NCBI RefSeq assembly: GCF_021390495.1
Contig: NZ_JAJEJP010000003.1
Coordinates: forward strand, 806,001-870,000
Length of the DNA: 64,000 nucleotides
Direction of reading: 5' to 3'
Origin: Paraburkholderia sp. ZP32-5
Lineage (GTDB): Bacteria; Pseudomonadota; Gammaproteobacteria; Burkholderiales; Burkholderiaceae
A model generated the notes under the pieces. The model did no database searches, was not told the origin of the DNA, and saw nothing but the letters and a program-made list of their open reading frames with translations. Below are positions 1 through 8,420 of this stretch, one piece after another. A program made the translations under genes and the position numbers. The first letter of the stretch is position 1. Each line of letters begins with the position of its first letter.

Positions 1-1070
1 TAGAGTGGGTTGTCTTTCGCGATGCCGGTAAAAATGGTCGGCTCGAGATAGAAGCCGGGCCTGTCGATACGCTTGCCCCCGCACACGAGCGTGGCGCCTG
101 CCGCCGTCGCGCGCTCGACTTGCCCGAGCAGATGCGTGAGCGCGCGTTCTGACGACAAGGGCCCGAGCGTCGTCGCGGCATCGGCAGGATCGCCCGCGCG
201 CAGCGAGGTCATTGCGTCGCGCAGGCCATCGAGCAGCGCGTTGCCGCGTGCTTCACCCACGACGATGACACGCTTGGTGCCGACGCAACACTGCCCGCAG
301 TTGAACATCCGTCCTGCCATCGCGCTGGTGATGACCCAGTCGAGCGGCGCATCTTCGAGTGCGATCAGTGGATCGCTGCCGCCAAGTTCGAGCACGACTT
401 TTTTCAGCGCGCGCCCCGCGCGTTCGGCTACTGCTGAGCCAGCGCGTTCGCTGCCCGTCAGGGTCACGCCACGCACGCGCGGATCGTCAATCACGCGGCC
501 GATCTGCTCGATGGACGCGAACAGGTTTGTGTAGACGCCGGCCGGCGCGCCCGCTTCCTCGAATAGACGCGCAAATGCCAACGCTGCCTTGGGTACATTC
601 TCAGCATGCTTGAGCAGCAGCACGTTGCCCACCATCAGTTGCGGACCCGCGACGCGCGCGACCTGGTAGTACGGGAAATTCCACGGCTCGATGCCGAGCA
701 CGACGCCGAACGGATCGACACGTACCTGCGCATCGGGCACGTCCGGCACCGGGCGTGGGCGCAGATAGTTTTCCGCCCGCTCTGCGTAATACTCGAGGAT
801 GCTGGCTGACAATCCGACTTCGGCGCGCGCTTCACCGATTCGCTTGCCCATTTCGAGCGTAATGATCTGTGCGTATTCTTCGGCTCGGTTACGTAGGATC
901 TGCGCCGCCTTGCCGACGATCTTCGCTCGTTCGGTAACGGGGCGATGGCGCCAATCCGATTCGAAAGCCCGCTGCGCGGTGGACAGGGCTAAGTTCAGTT
1001 CGCCGTCGCTCATAGTGGCGACGCTATCGATCAACTGGCCTGTGGCGGGGTTTATAGTTTGATAGTCCAT
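1..1070 (-). CDS. NAD(P)-dependent aldehyde dehydrogenase, succinate-semialdehyde type (3' end cut by window)
   Basis: Reading leftward from an ATG at 1070, the frame stays open to the window edge and gives about 356 residues of an aldehyde dehydrogenase. It begins MDYQTINPATG, as in the Sad/GabD branch. Visible family motifs are EPWNFPYYQ (substrate/NAD region), TGSERAG (NAD binding), LELGGSDP (general-base Glu) and FNCGQCCVG with the catalytic Cys. The product probably oxidises a semialdehyde or other short aldehyde to the acid in the cytoplasm. It lies 40 bp downstream of the ActP-like symporter gene in the same direction, so it is probably the last known gene of that operon, linking uptake of a small carboxylate to oxidation. 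The substrate cannot be read from the sequence. The C-terminal quarter is outside the window. Confidence 0.9.
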   Translation of the reverse strand, partial: MDYQTINPATGQLIDSVATMSDGELNLALSTAQRAFESDWRHRPVTERAKIVGKAAQILRNRAEEYAQIITLEMGKRIGEARAEVGLSASILEYYAERAENYLRPRPVPDVPDAQVRVDPFGVVLGIEPWNFPYYQVARVAGPQLMVGNVLLLKHAENVPKAALAFARLFEEAGAPAGVYTNLFASIEQIGRVIDDPRVRGVTLTGSERAGSAVAERAGRALKKVVLELGGSDPLIALEDAPLDWVITSAMAGRMFNCGQCCVGTKRVIVVGEARGNALLDGLRDAMTSLRAGDPADAATTLGPLSSERALTHLLGQVERATAAGATLVCGGKRIDRPGFYLEPTIFTGIAKDNPL

Positions 1071-1110
1071 TAACGATTCCTTGGTTGAAGTTAAATCCGA
1101 CCCGTGCTTA

Positions 1111-2838
1111 TCAGTGGTTGACCGCCGAGGCCGCGCCGATGCCTGTTTCCGAGCGCACCTGCTGAGCGATGAAACCGGCGCGGTCGATCTTCGCGCGGGG
1201 GCTGCGGTCGAGCACCGATACGATCCAGATCACCGCGAAAGCGAGCGGCATCGAGAAGATTGCGGGAGACGCGAACGGGAAGGGCGCACTGCCGGCGGCA
1301 TGTCCGAGCACTTTCACCCAAACCGAGTCAGAGGCGAGGGTCAATGCCAGAGCCAGTACGAGACCGGCGTAGCCGCCCGCCACCACGCCGCGTGTCGTGC
1401 AGCGCTTCCAGAACACCGACATGAACAGCACGGGAAAATTGGTCGATGCGGTCAGCGAGAACGCAAGCGATACGAGGTATGCGACGTTCTGCTTGCGGAA
1501 CGCGATACCCAGCAGCACGGCGATTACGCCAAGACATATCGTCGTGACACGCGAGATTTTCAGTTCCGTCGCATGATTGGCGTCGTGTTTGCGGATCACG
1601 TTGGCGTACAGATCGTGCGATACGGTAGCCGCGCCCGACAGCGTAAGTCCGGCCACGACCGCGAGAATCGTCGAGAAAGCCACAGCGCACATGAAACCGA
1701 AGAACGCCTTGCCGCCGACGGCTTCGGCAAGATGGATCGCCGCCATATTTACGCCGCCTATCAGCGAGCCTCCGTCGTTGAGGAAATGCGGATTGGTCAG
1801 CACCAGCGAGATCGCGCCGAAGCCGATCACGAACGTGACGACCGCGAAATAGCCCATCCATGCCGTCGCCCACATCACTGAGCGTCGCGCTTCCTTCGCG
1901 TTCGGCACTGTAAAGAAGCGCATCAGGATGTGAGGCAGGCCCGCCGTGCCGAACATCAGCGCCATGCCGAACGAGATCGCTGAAATCGGATCCGCAATGA
2001 AACCGCCCGGCGCCATGATCGCGGCCCCCGCCTTGAGTGCGTCGACTTCGGGTTTGCCGCTTTTCAGCGCGAGTTGGGTCTTGATCTCGACGGCTCTGGA
2101 AAACAGCTGGCCGGCATCGAAACCATGGTGCCAGAGCACCGCGATCGCCATGTAGGTCGCGCCGAACAGCAGCATCGTCGCCTTGATGATCTGCACCCAA
2201 GTGGTGGCGGCCATGCCACCGAACAGCACGTAGACCATCATCAGCGCGCCGACGACGACGACTGCGATCCAGTAGTCGAAACCGAACAGCAGTTCGATCA
2301 ATTGTCCGGCGCCGACCATCTGCGTGAGCAGATACGCGACGATTACCACGAGCGACGAGATCGACGCAAAGATACGCAGCGGACGTTCGTCGAAGCGGTA
2401 GACGATCACGTCCGCGAACGTGTATTTGCCCAGATTGCGAAGTCTCTCAGCGAGCAGGAAAGTCATGATCGGCCAGCCGGACATGAAACCGATCAGATAG
2501 ATCAGGCCGTCGAAGCCGCTGACCATGACTGCCGCCGACGCTCCGAGAAAGGCCGCGGCGGACATGAAATCGCCGGCTAGCGCGAGCCCGTTCCTGAAGC
2601 CGCCGAGATTGCCGCCCGCCGTGTAGAAGGCGTTCACCGACGAGTTGCGCCGGGCGGCCCATTTGGTCACGAACAGCGTAAGGATCACGAACGCCAGGAA
2701 GATCAGAATCGCGCTCCAGTTTGTCGGAAGTTTGGTGCCCGAGGCCTGATTGAGGGAGGCCGACCACGCGGGTCGGGACGCATTGAGCAGCGTCAGTGCA
2801 CCAAATGTGCGCAGTAGGTACGAATGAAACGTCTTCAT
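1111..2838 (-). CDS. actP: Sodium:solute symporter, ActP (cation/acetate symporter)-like
   Basis: 575-residue integral membrane protein of the solute:sodium symporter (SSS) family. An N-terminal hydrophobic leader segment is followed by about 13 predicted membrane spans. The stretch NAFYTAGGNLGG, the FMSAAAFLG segment and the conserved Gly/Ala-rich helices fit ActP of Escherichia coli, which takes up acetate and other short monocarboxylates. Its start overlaps the stop of the DUF485 gene by 4 bp, the same yjcH-actP arrangement known in enterics, but here an aldehyde dehydrogenase follows instead of acs upstream. The transported compound may therefore be another small carboxylate. The symbol reflects family resemblance, not proven specificity. 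Confidence 0.88.
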   Translation of the reverse strand: MKTFHSYLLRTFGALTLLNASRPAWSASLNQASGTKLPTNWSAILIFLAFVILTLFVTKWAARRNSSVNAFYTAGGNLGGFRNGLALAGDFMSAAAFLGASAAVMVSGFDGLIYLIGFMSGWPIMTFLLAERLRNLGKYTFADVIVYRFDERPLRIFASISSLVVIVAYLLTQMVGAGQLIELLFGFDYWIAVVVVGALMMVYVLFGGMAATTWVQIIKATMLLFGATYMAIAVLWHHGFDAGQLFSRAVEIKTQLALKSGKPEVDALKAGAAIMAPGGFIADPISAISFGMALMFGTAGLPHILMRFFTVPNAKEARRSVMWATAWMGYFAVVTFVIGFGAISLVLTNPHFLNDGGSLIGGVNMAAIHLAEAVGGKAFFGFMCAVAFSTILAVVAGLTLSGAATVSHDLYANVIRKHDANHATELKISRVTTICLGVIAVLLGIAFRKQNVAYLVSLAFSLTASTNFPVLFMSVFWKRCTTRGVVAGGYAGLVLALALTLASDSVWVKVLGHAAGSAPFPFASPAIFSMPLAFAVIWIVSVLDRSPRAKIDRAGFIAQQVRSETGIGAASAVNH

Positions 2839-3161
2839 TGCGCAGCCTCTTCGATAATCGACTGATTTAGCGCGTCGAATCTGCGATTTGCTGCCCTGAC
2901 GTAGAGCGCGGTGGTCAACACGATCACTGCAACGACCGCGAAGCCGACGGGGATGGCAAGCGTCATGACGCTATCGCCGAGACGTGTGGCCAGGGTCTGC
3001 TTGTTAAATGCGATGACGAGAATGAAACCGTAGTACGCGGCCAGCATGACGCCGGTCAGCAGCCATTGGAGGCGATTGCGGCTGCGGGTGAGGCGGCGGT
3101 ACGGTTCAGACTGCGCCACCGCGAGGACGGTTGCTGCATCCAGCACAGCGTCTTTCATCAT
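2835..3161 (-). CDS. DUF485 (YjcH-like) small membrane protein
   Basis: 108-residue protein with two clear hydrophobic segments (around residues 35-57 and 68-90) and the basic YRRLTRSRNRLQW-type N-terminal region typical of DUF485 proteins, which almost always precede actP. I chose the ATG at 3161, which has AAGG 8 nt upstream, over the GTG at 3170. The stop overlaps the symporter start (ATGA), so the two are probably translationally coupled. It is likely an inner-membrane accessory subunit of the symporter, with no known catalytic role. Confidence 0.85.
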   Translation of the reverse strand: MMKDAVLDAATVLAVAQSEPYRRLTRSRNRLQWLLTGVMLAAYYGFILVIAFNKQTLATRLGDSVMTLAIPVGFAVVAVIVLTTALYVRAANRRFDALNQSIIEEAAQ

Positions 3162-3282
3162 GAGAATCACCTTGGAGTGGGTCGATGCCGCGTCATGTGC
3201 TTCGGCGTACCTTCTTGATGGCGAGCACGGCGAAGATGACGATGTTTCGTAAAGTTATCGCTGTTAACGTTGTTTTGATATT

Positions 3283-3303
3283 AGTGTTAACGACATTAAC
3301 ACT
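3283..3303. promoter_or_regulatory. Operator-like inverted repeat AGTGTTAA-N5-TTAACACT
   Basis: Perfect 8-bp arms (3283-3290 and 3296-3303) separated by CGACA. A second GTTAAC lies 20 bp away at 3263-3268. The palindrome sits about 120 bp upstream of the DUF485 start, a reasonable place for a repressor site controlling the leftward operon. The cognate regulator is not identifiable in this window. Confidence 0.5.
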
Positions 3304-3447
3304 TGGCGCTATACTATGCTGACCACTGATTCGGAGGGCCGAGAATCGCGGGCTCTTCAGGTTGCTGGTAGGGCCGGGCGCATGTCGCTCCGCGCGGGAA
3401 AACCCGAATGGTGCAATCACCTGGTAATCCCAATACTGTAGACGCAA

Positions 3448-3466
3448 ATGTTATCGTCGATAACAT
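3448..3466. promoter_or_regulatory. Perfect 19-bp palindrome ATGTTATCG-T-CGATAACAT
   Basis: Two perfect 9-bp arms around a single central T. Such a long palindrome is unlikely by chance and suggests a dimeric repressor site. It lies between the divergent symporter operon and the tautomerase gene and could control either. There is no T tract, so a terminator is unlikely. Confidence 0.5.
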
Positions 3467-3705
3467 CATCGCTGAAAGTACGTAACAGAACGAATCCTGA
3501 CGAGAGTTCGGAGTCGCGATGTTTGCGTGAGTTGGCGATACCCGCTTGTATCTGATTCGAAGTGTTAGAGGCGATCTGTTTTGTATGGAGACCCCATTGC
3601 GGTGGTCGCTATAAACCGCCGACGTCTTGTCTACGAAGTCGCCGATGATTTCCGGAGTCTTCAGGAGGCGAGAACGTTGGCATCACCCGAGCAAGGAGAC
3701 ATAAC

Positions 3706-4137
3706 ATGCCATTGTGGAATATCTACCATCCGGTCGGCGCTTATACGGCCGAAGACAAACAGGAGATGGCGACGCGCATCACCGACATCTACACGATTCC
3801 CCGCTTCTATGTCGGGATTCTTTTCCATGAGCAGCCGAAGGAGTCGTTTTACATGGGCGCCGTCGCGCGGGATGACTTCGTCAGAATCCGACTTGATCAC
3901 TTTGCGCGGCATATTTCCAACGATTCCGAATGGACAGCGGGATGGCTGAAGAAAGCCGACGCCGCGATCGCACCTTTCGTTCGCGATCGTGGATATCACT
4001 ACGAATTGCACGTCGGTGAAACGCCTCGCGAGCTCTGGATGATCGATAGCATTCGGCCTCCGCGACCAAATTCGGAAGCGGAGAAGGAATGGAAGCTCGA
4101 AAATCGGGCGGCGCCGTTTGATCCAGAAAAGGGCTGA
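3706..4137 (+). CDS. Tautomerase-superfamily protein, cis-CaaD-like (copy 1)
   Basis: 143-residue protein. After Met removal it begins with Pro-1 (PLWNIYHP), the catalytic N-terminal proline of the tautomerase superfamily. The length of about 143 and the motifs RDDFVRIRLDHFAR and RGYHYELH with a nearby Glu fit the fused-subunit cis-3-chloroacrylic acid dehalogenase/Cg10062-like branch, not the roughly 62-residue 4-oxalocrotonate tautomerases. AAGGAGA precedes the start by 9 nt. A close paralogue lies at 15096-15530. Relative to that copy this one lacks one residue around DIY-IPRF. The likely activity is keto-enol tautomerisation or hydration of an unsaturated acid from ring or sulfatase-linked catabolism. 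The substrate is unknown. Confidence 0.82.
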   Translation: MPLWNIYHPVGAYTAEDKQEMATRITDIYTIPRFYVGILFHEQPKESFYMGAVARDDFVRIRLDHFARHISNDSEWTAGWLKKADAAIAPFVRDRGYHYELHVGETPRELWMIDSIRPPRPNSEAEKEWKLENRAAPFDPEKG

Positions 4138-4424
4138 TTTTTTGCGCTTGATCCTGCTATCGCAGGTATTTTCCCGATCTGACCGGAAGCGGGGGAAGTC
4201 CGATGGCATGGTAGATTCCTGCACACCAGCGCCATGCGGCGACGCCGTGCAGGAGGCTTGTTGATCTGCAATGGTCCCAACCAAAGAGGCCAGAGCGTCG
4301 ACGCAGGTATTTGGCTCACACCTCGGGCAACAACCTCCTAAATTCCGGCGCCGGCTGCCAACCCCGCTGGCTAGAAGCGCGTTTTACCTTATCGCTGCCG
4401 CCGGCGATATTGCCGCCTAGCGCG
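4138..4424. other. Intergenic stretch, no gene seen
   Basis: About 290 bp between tautomerase copy 1 and the start of recognisable pyruvate carboxylase debris. No open frame here shows family features. Part of it may be further unrecognisable remains of the pseudogene. Confidence 0.5.
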
Positions 4425-5660
4425 AGTCCTGCTTGAGCCGTTCGAGCACGTCGAGCGGCGGCAAGCCAACCGCGTGGATGCGGCCCAAACTCCGGTTTCA
4501 GATGCTGCCGAGAGAACGTGCTGTTGTCGGCGATACCGATTACGCCGACAACGGTGCACGTTTTTTCCTACTGCAGGCGGCCGAAACTGGTGTAAACCCC
4601 CTCCATGCGTTTGGTATCACGGACATGGCAGGGGATTTCCATCTTTCGACCACGGTCGCGCTCGTGATGGTGCTGAAGGCGCAGACCGGTGCGCCTGAGT
4701 ATTTGCATACGCTCGACACGAGCGATTCGCCGCGAAGTCAGCCTGTTCATTGCGTCGAGCTCGCCATCAATGGCATCGCATCCCGCGTTGATCCGCCGTA
4801 ACCCCAAGCGGCGGATGCACGCTCGATGACATCGTGAAGGTCATGCCGACTTCGAAAGTTGTTGGAGATATGGCGTTGATTACGGCGGCGAACGGGGCCT
4901 TAGCGTGTGCGATCTGTACAGCCCGCGCAAGGAGGTCGCATTTCTGGAATCGGTCGTGTCGTTATTCGAGTGTGATCTGCGTTTCCGCCCGATGATTTTT
5001 CACGGGAGTTGTTGCAAAGATCCTACGTGCTCAGCTGCCTGGTGCATAGCAGCCCGGCGACCTGTTACCGGATGCGGATCGACGCCGAATGCCGGCGTGG
5101 GCAAGCCGCGTATAAGCGTCCACTCAGCGACCGGAAGATTGCGTTCTATTTGATGTGCCCCGCGCAGATAAGCCGTGTTCGATGCACATGTGCGACTACG
5201 GCGATACGCAGGTCTTGCCACCACCGTCTCCTTTATAGTCAGCAAGCTCATCTGCAGGAAGTGTCCACCGATCTCGCCCTAGCAGGGACGCTGCTGGCTT
5301 TTCTTCAGGCGACCATGGCCATGCCGATGACGACAGGGCCTGTTGCAGTTCGATTTGAATGGGTAGTCGCGATCGTCATTGATTCGAAAACAGGCGAATA
5401 CCGGCGCGAGGGAATGGCAAGAGACGCGGCCCACCGCAGATCCCTCAAACCCCTCTGATATCGCGGCGCCCATGCAGGGTCCGACGGCTGACGGTTGCAA
5501 GTGCATGGTAACCGGAATCACATTGATTTTAATCGAGACGACAGAAAGGGACGCGTATCGCGCGGATAGCAATTGCGACGTTGCGCCTTTTTGCGTTCAG
5601 TCTGGCGATCATGTCGTGGCGAGAGCTCTTCTGTGGGAGTCGGGCAACGTCGTCTCGTAA
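4425..5660 (+). pseudogene. Pyruvate carboxylase remnant (carboxyltransferase to biotinyl domain), heavily decayed
   Basis: Pieces in different rightward frames line up in order with the C-terminal half of pyruvate carboxylase. Around 4490-4600 is RFQMLPRERAVVGDTDYADN, matching the carboxyltransferase FQMLLRGANAVGYTNYPDN region. It runs into GITDMAG near 4613 (normally GIKDMAG), so an internal segment is deleted. Around 4850-4890 is MPTSKVVGDMAL and at 4929-4972 KEVAFLESVVSLFE, both from the conserved carboxylase domain. Around 5116-5160 is RPLSDRKIAFYLMCP. Around 5457-5655 is an APMQGP start and a VQSGDHVVARALL end of a biotinyl domain. The biotin-attachment AMKM motif is gone. Several frameshifts and stops separate the pieces, so it is nonfunctional. 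The N-terminal biotin carboxylase half was not found. Confidence 0.72.
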
Positions 5661-5900
5661 TACAAATGGAGAGGCATGTGGCTCCGGAGACAGGTATCGC
5701 TCGTGGTGTGTCATTCGGTGCACAAGCAGGCTTGGAGCCTCAAGTCACAGAGGCGAGGCATCAAGCAAATCGGGTCAAAGCTTGGTAAAGCCCGATAGTG
5801 TTTACGGCTGATACACATTCAGATGTGACATGAGTAAGATGCAGAATCGCTGTTCGTCCGCGTGCTAGTGAAAACCCCTAACGGAATAAAAGGTCTGGCA

Positions 5901-5915
5901 CGCGCTATCTAATTG
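5901..5915. repeat. Left copy of a 15-bp inverted repeat flanking the Crp-like gene
   Basis: CGCGCTATCTAATTG here is the exact reverse complement of 6941-6955. This copy ends 14 bp before the GTG start of the Crp/Fnr-type gene, overlapping its leader. It could be a binding site used twice or the ends of an old insertion. Confidence 0.55.
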
Positions 5916-5928
5916 CGCGGAGGCCGCC

Positions 5929-6663
5929 GTGACTATCGAGACATCGCAGAAGCTCTCACTTCGCGCGCTAGCAAGATCAATGATGATTCAGTCGTCGGCG
6001 CTCGCCGGCTGCGCAGGCGAAACAGTCGAACTTTTCTGCGAACATGGCCAGATCAAGCGTTTTGCTGATGGCGAAATCCTCGCGACGCGTGGGTACGAGG
6101 TTCAGTCTCTGATTTTCGTAATTGAAGGCTCGATAGAGATTGGGATGTTTACCGTTCAGGGAAAACGCTTCATCGCGCGGTATGTTGCGCCGGGCCAACT
6201 GTTGGGCGTCATTCCTATAATTGACGGCGGCAGCGCGATTCACGACGTGCAAGCCCATGGCGAGATTGCAGCATTGCTCATTCCTCGCAAGACATTTTCG
6301 GAAGCCATTGCATCCGATCCAGGATTGGCGCAAGCCTTGCTGAGGCTCCTCTGCACGCGTTCCCGGGCACGATATGACGACGCCGCGGCCAATGCAATCG
6401 CTCCCGTACGGGTCAGGGTCGCGCGTACTCTGCTGTCTTTGCTGCCTGCGTACGGGGTTCAGCGGGGCAATACAGTGCGAATCGAGTTGCGTCTTTCTCA
6501 AGAAGAATTCGCGGCTCTGGTCGGCGTATCGCGACAGTGCGTCAACCGGCAAATGAGTGAGTTTAGGCGGATGGGCGTGATCTCGACTTCGTATTCACGA
6601 ATCGAAGTTGTCGATTACACAGCGCTGCAAAATCTCTCGTCTCTGGATCTGTGGGCCGAATAA
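5929..6663 (+). CDS. Crp/Fnr-family transcriptional regulator
   Basis: 244 residues: an N-terminal cyclic-nucleotide-binding-like beta-roll (about 35-150, with FADGEILATRGYEVQSLIFVIEGSIEI) and a C-terminal winged helix (about 165-240). The recognition region is LSQEEFAALVGVSRQCVNRQMSEFRRMGVI, typical of Crp. No Fnr-type Cys cluster is seen. The GTG at 5929 is the preferred start because GGAGG lies 5 nt upstream; internal ATG codons lack such a site. It probably senses a small effector and controls neighbouring catabolic genes. The 15-bp inverted repeat before this gene and before the MFS gene may be its target. Confidence 0.88.
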   Translation: MTIETSQKLSLRALARSMMIQSSALAGCAGETVELFCEHGQIKRFADGEILATRGYEVQSLIFVIEGSIEIGMFTVQGKRFIARYVAPGQLLGVIPIIDGGSAIHDVQAHGEIAALLIPRKTFSEAIASDPGLAQALLRLLCTRSRARYDDAAANAIAPVRVRVARTLLSLLPAYGVQRGNTVRIELRLSQEEFAALVGVSRQCVNRQMSEFRRMGVISTSYSRIEVVDYTALQNLSSLDLWAE

Positions 6664-6671
6664 AAGCCGAT

Positions 6672-6706
6672 ATTCAAACGCCCGTTGAATAAGAGGGGAA
6701 ACCCCT
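6672..6706 (+). terminator. Two tandem hairpins after the Crp-like gene (possible terminator)
   Basis: ATTCAA...TTGAAT (6672-6690) is followed immediately by AGGGG-AAA-CCCCT (6694-6706). They start 9 bp after the stop codon. There is no downstream T run, so this may be a transcript-stabilising structure instead of an intrinsic terminator. Confidence 0.4.
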
Positions 6707-6940
6707 AGGCGTCACAGTGCCGTTCTGTCGTATGGATGACAGATTGGCTTATCCCCGCGTACCTATACTGGTTCCATCATGAAGTGGCGTCCCACCGATT
6801 GGATGCCTAAGTTCCCGGTGATCTGGATTCGACCGATCGTCGAGCCGCGGAGGCGGCCGGGCACTGACTGATTAATTGGGTAGAGGTGTCGCATCCGCGA
6901 CGCCGTGTCGACTCCGTATCCAGCAGTCATCGCATGCACA

Positions 6941-6955
6941 CAATTAGATAGCGCG
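6941..6955. repeat. Right copy of the 15-bp inverted repeat
   Basis: CAATTAGATAGCGCG, the perfect reverse complement of 5901-5915, 58 bp upstream of the MFS start. The position fits a regulatory site of the MFS-sulfatase gene cluster. Confidence 0.55.
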
Positions 6956-7013
6956 AAGAATCGCTGTCACGCGAACATGCTTTTGCTGCGCTCACTGTTC
7001 CGGGAGTAAATGA

Positions 7014-8312
7014 ATGCAAGTGAGCCATAACGTTGGGAAAACAGCTAGTGTAATTTCGGTCTTCCTGTTTTTCCTCATGCTAATCAACTTCCTCGACAAA
7101 GTCGCCCTCGGGATGGTTGCAGTTCCGATCATCAGCGAATACAAGATCACGCCGTGGCAGTTCGGCGTGATTTCGGGAAGCTTCTTCTGGTTATTTGCCA
7201 TCTCGGGTGTCATTGGCGGATTTATTGCGAACCGTGTTCGTTCGAAAGTGGTTCTGTTCGTGCTAGCTCTGATATGGTCGGTCGCGCAGCCATTGATGGC
7301 AGTATCGACTTCCGTTGTCGGGATCGTCGTGGCGCGTATGCTTCTCGGCGCCGGTGAAGGCCCGACCGCGCCCGTGGCGGCTCATGCTTGCTACAAATGG
7401 TATCCCGATCGGCAGCGCAATCTGCCTATCTCGTTTATTTTCTCAGGCGCGCCAATTGGCTTACTACTCGCGGGTTTGATATTCCCGTACGTGACGCTTC
7501 ATCTCGGATGGCGCACTAACTTTCTGATGCTTGGCGCGGCGAGCCTGATATGGGCGTTCCTGTGGCTCAGGTATGGAGCAGAGGGCCGAGTCGAGATGAG
7601 CGCCGATTCACGGGAGATGGCAGATAAAAATCGCCGTGTTTCCTATTTCCGGCTGTTGATGGATCGAACGGTCGTCGGGGTGTTTCTAATGAACTTCACC
7701 TCGTACTGGAGCCTCGGACTGACCTTTACATGGCTACCAACGTATTTGCAAAAAGGCCTCGGCTTTGCTCCCCAGACTGCAGGACATCTGTTTTCTCTCG
7801 TGGTTCTATTGGGTATTCCCACCAATCTGGCGCTGTCCTGGTTATCGCAACGCCTGTTGATGAAGGGCGCTTCATCCCGACTGGCGCGTGCGATTCTCGC
7901 CGGTTGCTCTATGACGTTCGCCGGCCTCGTGTTCTGCTCGCTGACAATGTTCGATTACAGCCCGATGGAAAAAGTGTGGATCATCGGCATCGCTGCCGGC
8001 TTCTCGGATGTGATGCGGTCGCTGGGTCACGCGATGATCGCCAAGGTGAGCGGGCCTTCGCAACGCGCCAGCATGCTCGCTTTGAATACCTCGATCGCGT
8101 CGCTGGCAGGCATCGTGGCGCCGATGGTGACTGGCTGGATGATCCAGTCCGCGACATTCTCGTCCGCAAACGGATATGAAACGGGCTATGTAATAAACGG
8201 TGTACTCCTCGTCGTGGCGGGGCTCATCGGCTTCTTCGTGCTCCATCCGGAGCGCTCTCAGCAGAAGCTCTCGTCGCCAGATAGCCCGCTCGTCCCCGAA
8301 TGCGCGCGCTAG
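7014..8312 (+). CDS. MFS transporter, anion:cation symporter type
   Basis: 432-residue major facilitator with twelve predicted spans. The first is FLMLINFLDKVALGMVAVPI, an ACS-family-like opening (NxxDR-type motif, here NFLDKV). A GAGEGPTAPVA motif in helix 4 is typical of carboxylate/sugar-acid MFS permeases such as ExuT/GudP. It lies upstream of the ThDP, GMC and sulfatase genes in the same direction and probably imports their substrate or an intermediate as an anion. Start chosen: ATG at 7014 with a GGGAG site. The substrate is not predictable from sequence alone. Confidence 0.88.
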   Translation: MQVSHNVGKTASVISVFLFFLMLINFLDKVALGMVAVPIISEYKITPWQFGVISGSFFWLFAISGVIGGFIANRVRSKVVLFVLALIWSVAQPLMAVSTSVVGIVVARMLLGAGEGPTAPVAAHACYKWYPDRQRNLPISFIFSGAPIGLLLAGLIFPYVTLHLGWRTNFLMLGAASLIWAFLWLRYGAEGRVEMSADSREMADKNRRVSYFRLLMDRTVVGVFLMNFTSYWSLGLTFTWLPTYLQKGLGFAPQTAGHLFSLVVLLGIPTNLALSWLSQRLLMKGASSRLARAILAGCSMTFAGLVFCSLTMFDYSPMEKVWIIGIAAGFSDVMRSLGHAMIAKVSGPSQRASMLALNTSIASLAGIVAPMVTGWMIQSATFSSANGYETGYVINGVLLVVAGLIGFFVLHPERSQQKLSSPDSPLVPECAR

Positions 8313-8365
8313 CCGAAGCGCGGTAGCGCAGCGAGCGTCCCCCCTGCTCGCTAATGTTTTAGTTA

Positions 8366-8386
8366 CTCCAACATTGAATGTTGGAG
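8366..8386. promoter_or_regulatory. Perfect 21-bp palindrome before the ThDP genes
   Basis: Arms CTCCAACATT (8366-8375) and AATGTTGGAG (8377-8386) flank a single G. It lies 34 bp upstream of the alpha-subunit start and 53 bp after the MFS stop. There is no T tract, so an operator (or an mRNA hairpin) is more likely than a terminator. The right arm recurs exactly at 11193-11202 in front of the sulfatase gene. Confidence 0.55.
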
Positions 8387-8420
8387 AAGCGACAATTTAT
8401 CAAGGTATCAGGAGATTTCA

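Larger units (their letters stand above)
3162..3705. other. Intergenic regulatory region with palindromes
   Basis: About 540 bp between the leftward symporter operon and the rightward tautomerase gene. It is more AT-rich than its surroundings and contains two operator-like palindromes, listed separately, plus another GTTAAC at 3263-3268. A short leftward open frame at 3193-3447 has no recognisable features and I do not regard it as a gene. Confidence 0.6.
6664..7013. other. Intergenic region between regulator and MFS gene
   Basis: 350 bp with no gene. The first 45 bp form two tandem hairpins (listed). The 15-bp repeat copy lies at 6941-6955. The MFS start follows a GGGAG sequence at about 7001-7005. 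Confidence 0.55.

Noticed and set aside
3193..3447. Small leftward open frame upstream of the DUF485 gene
   Set aside because: Overlaps palindromic regulatory DNA, no ribosome site or recognisable sequence.
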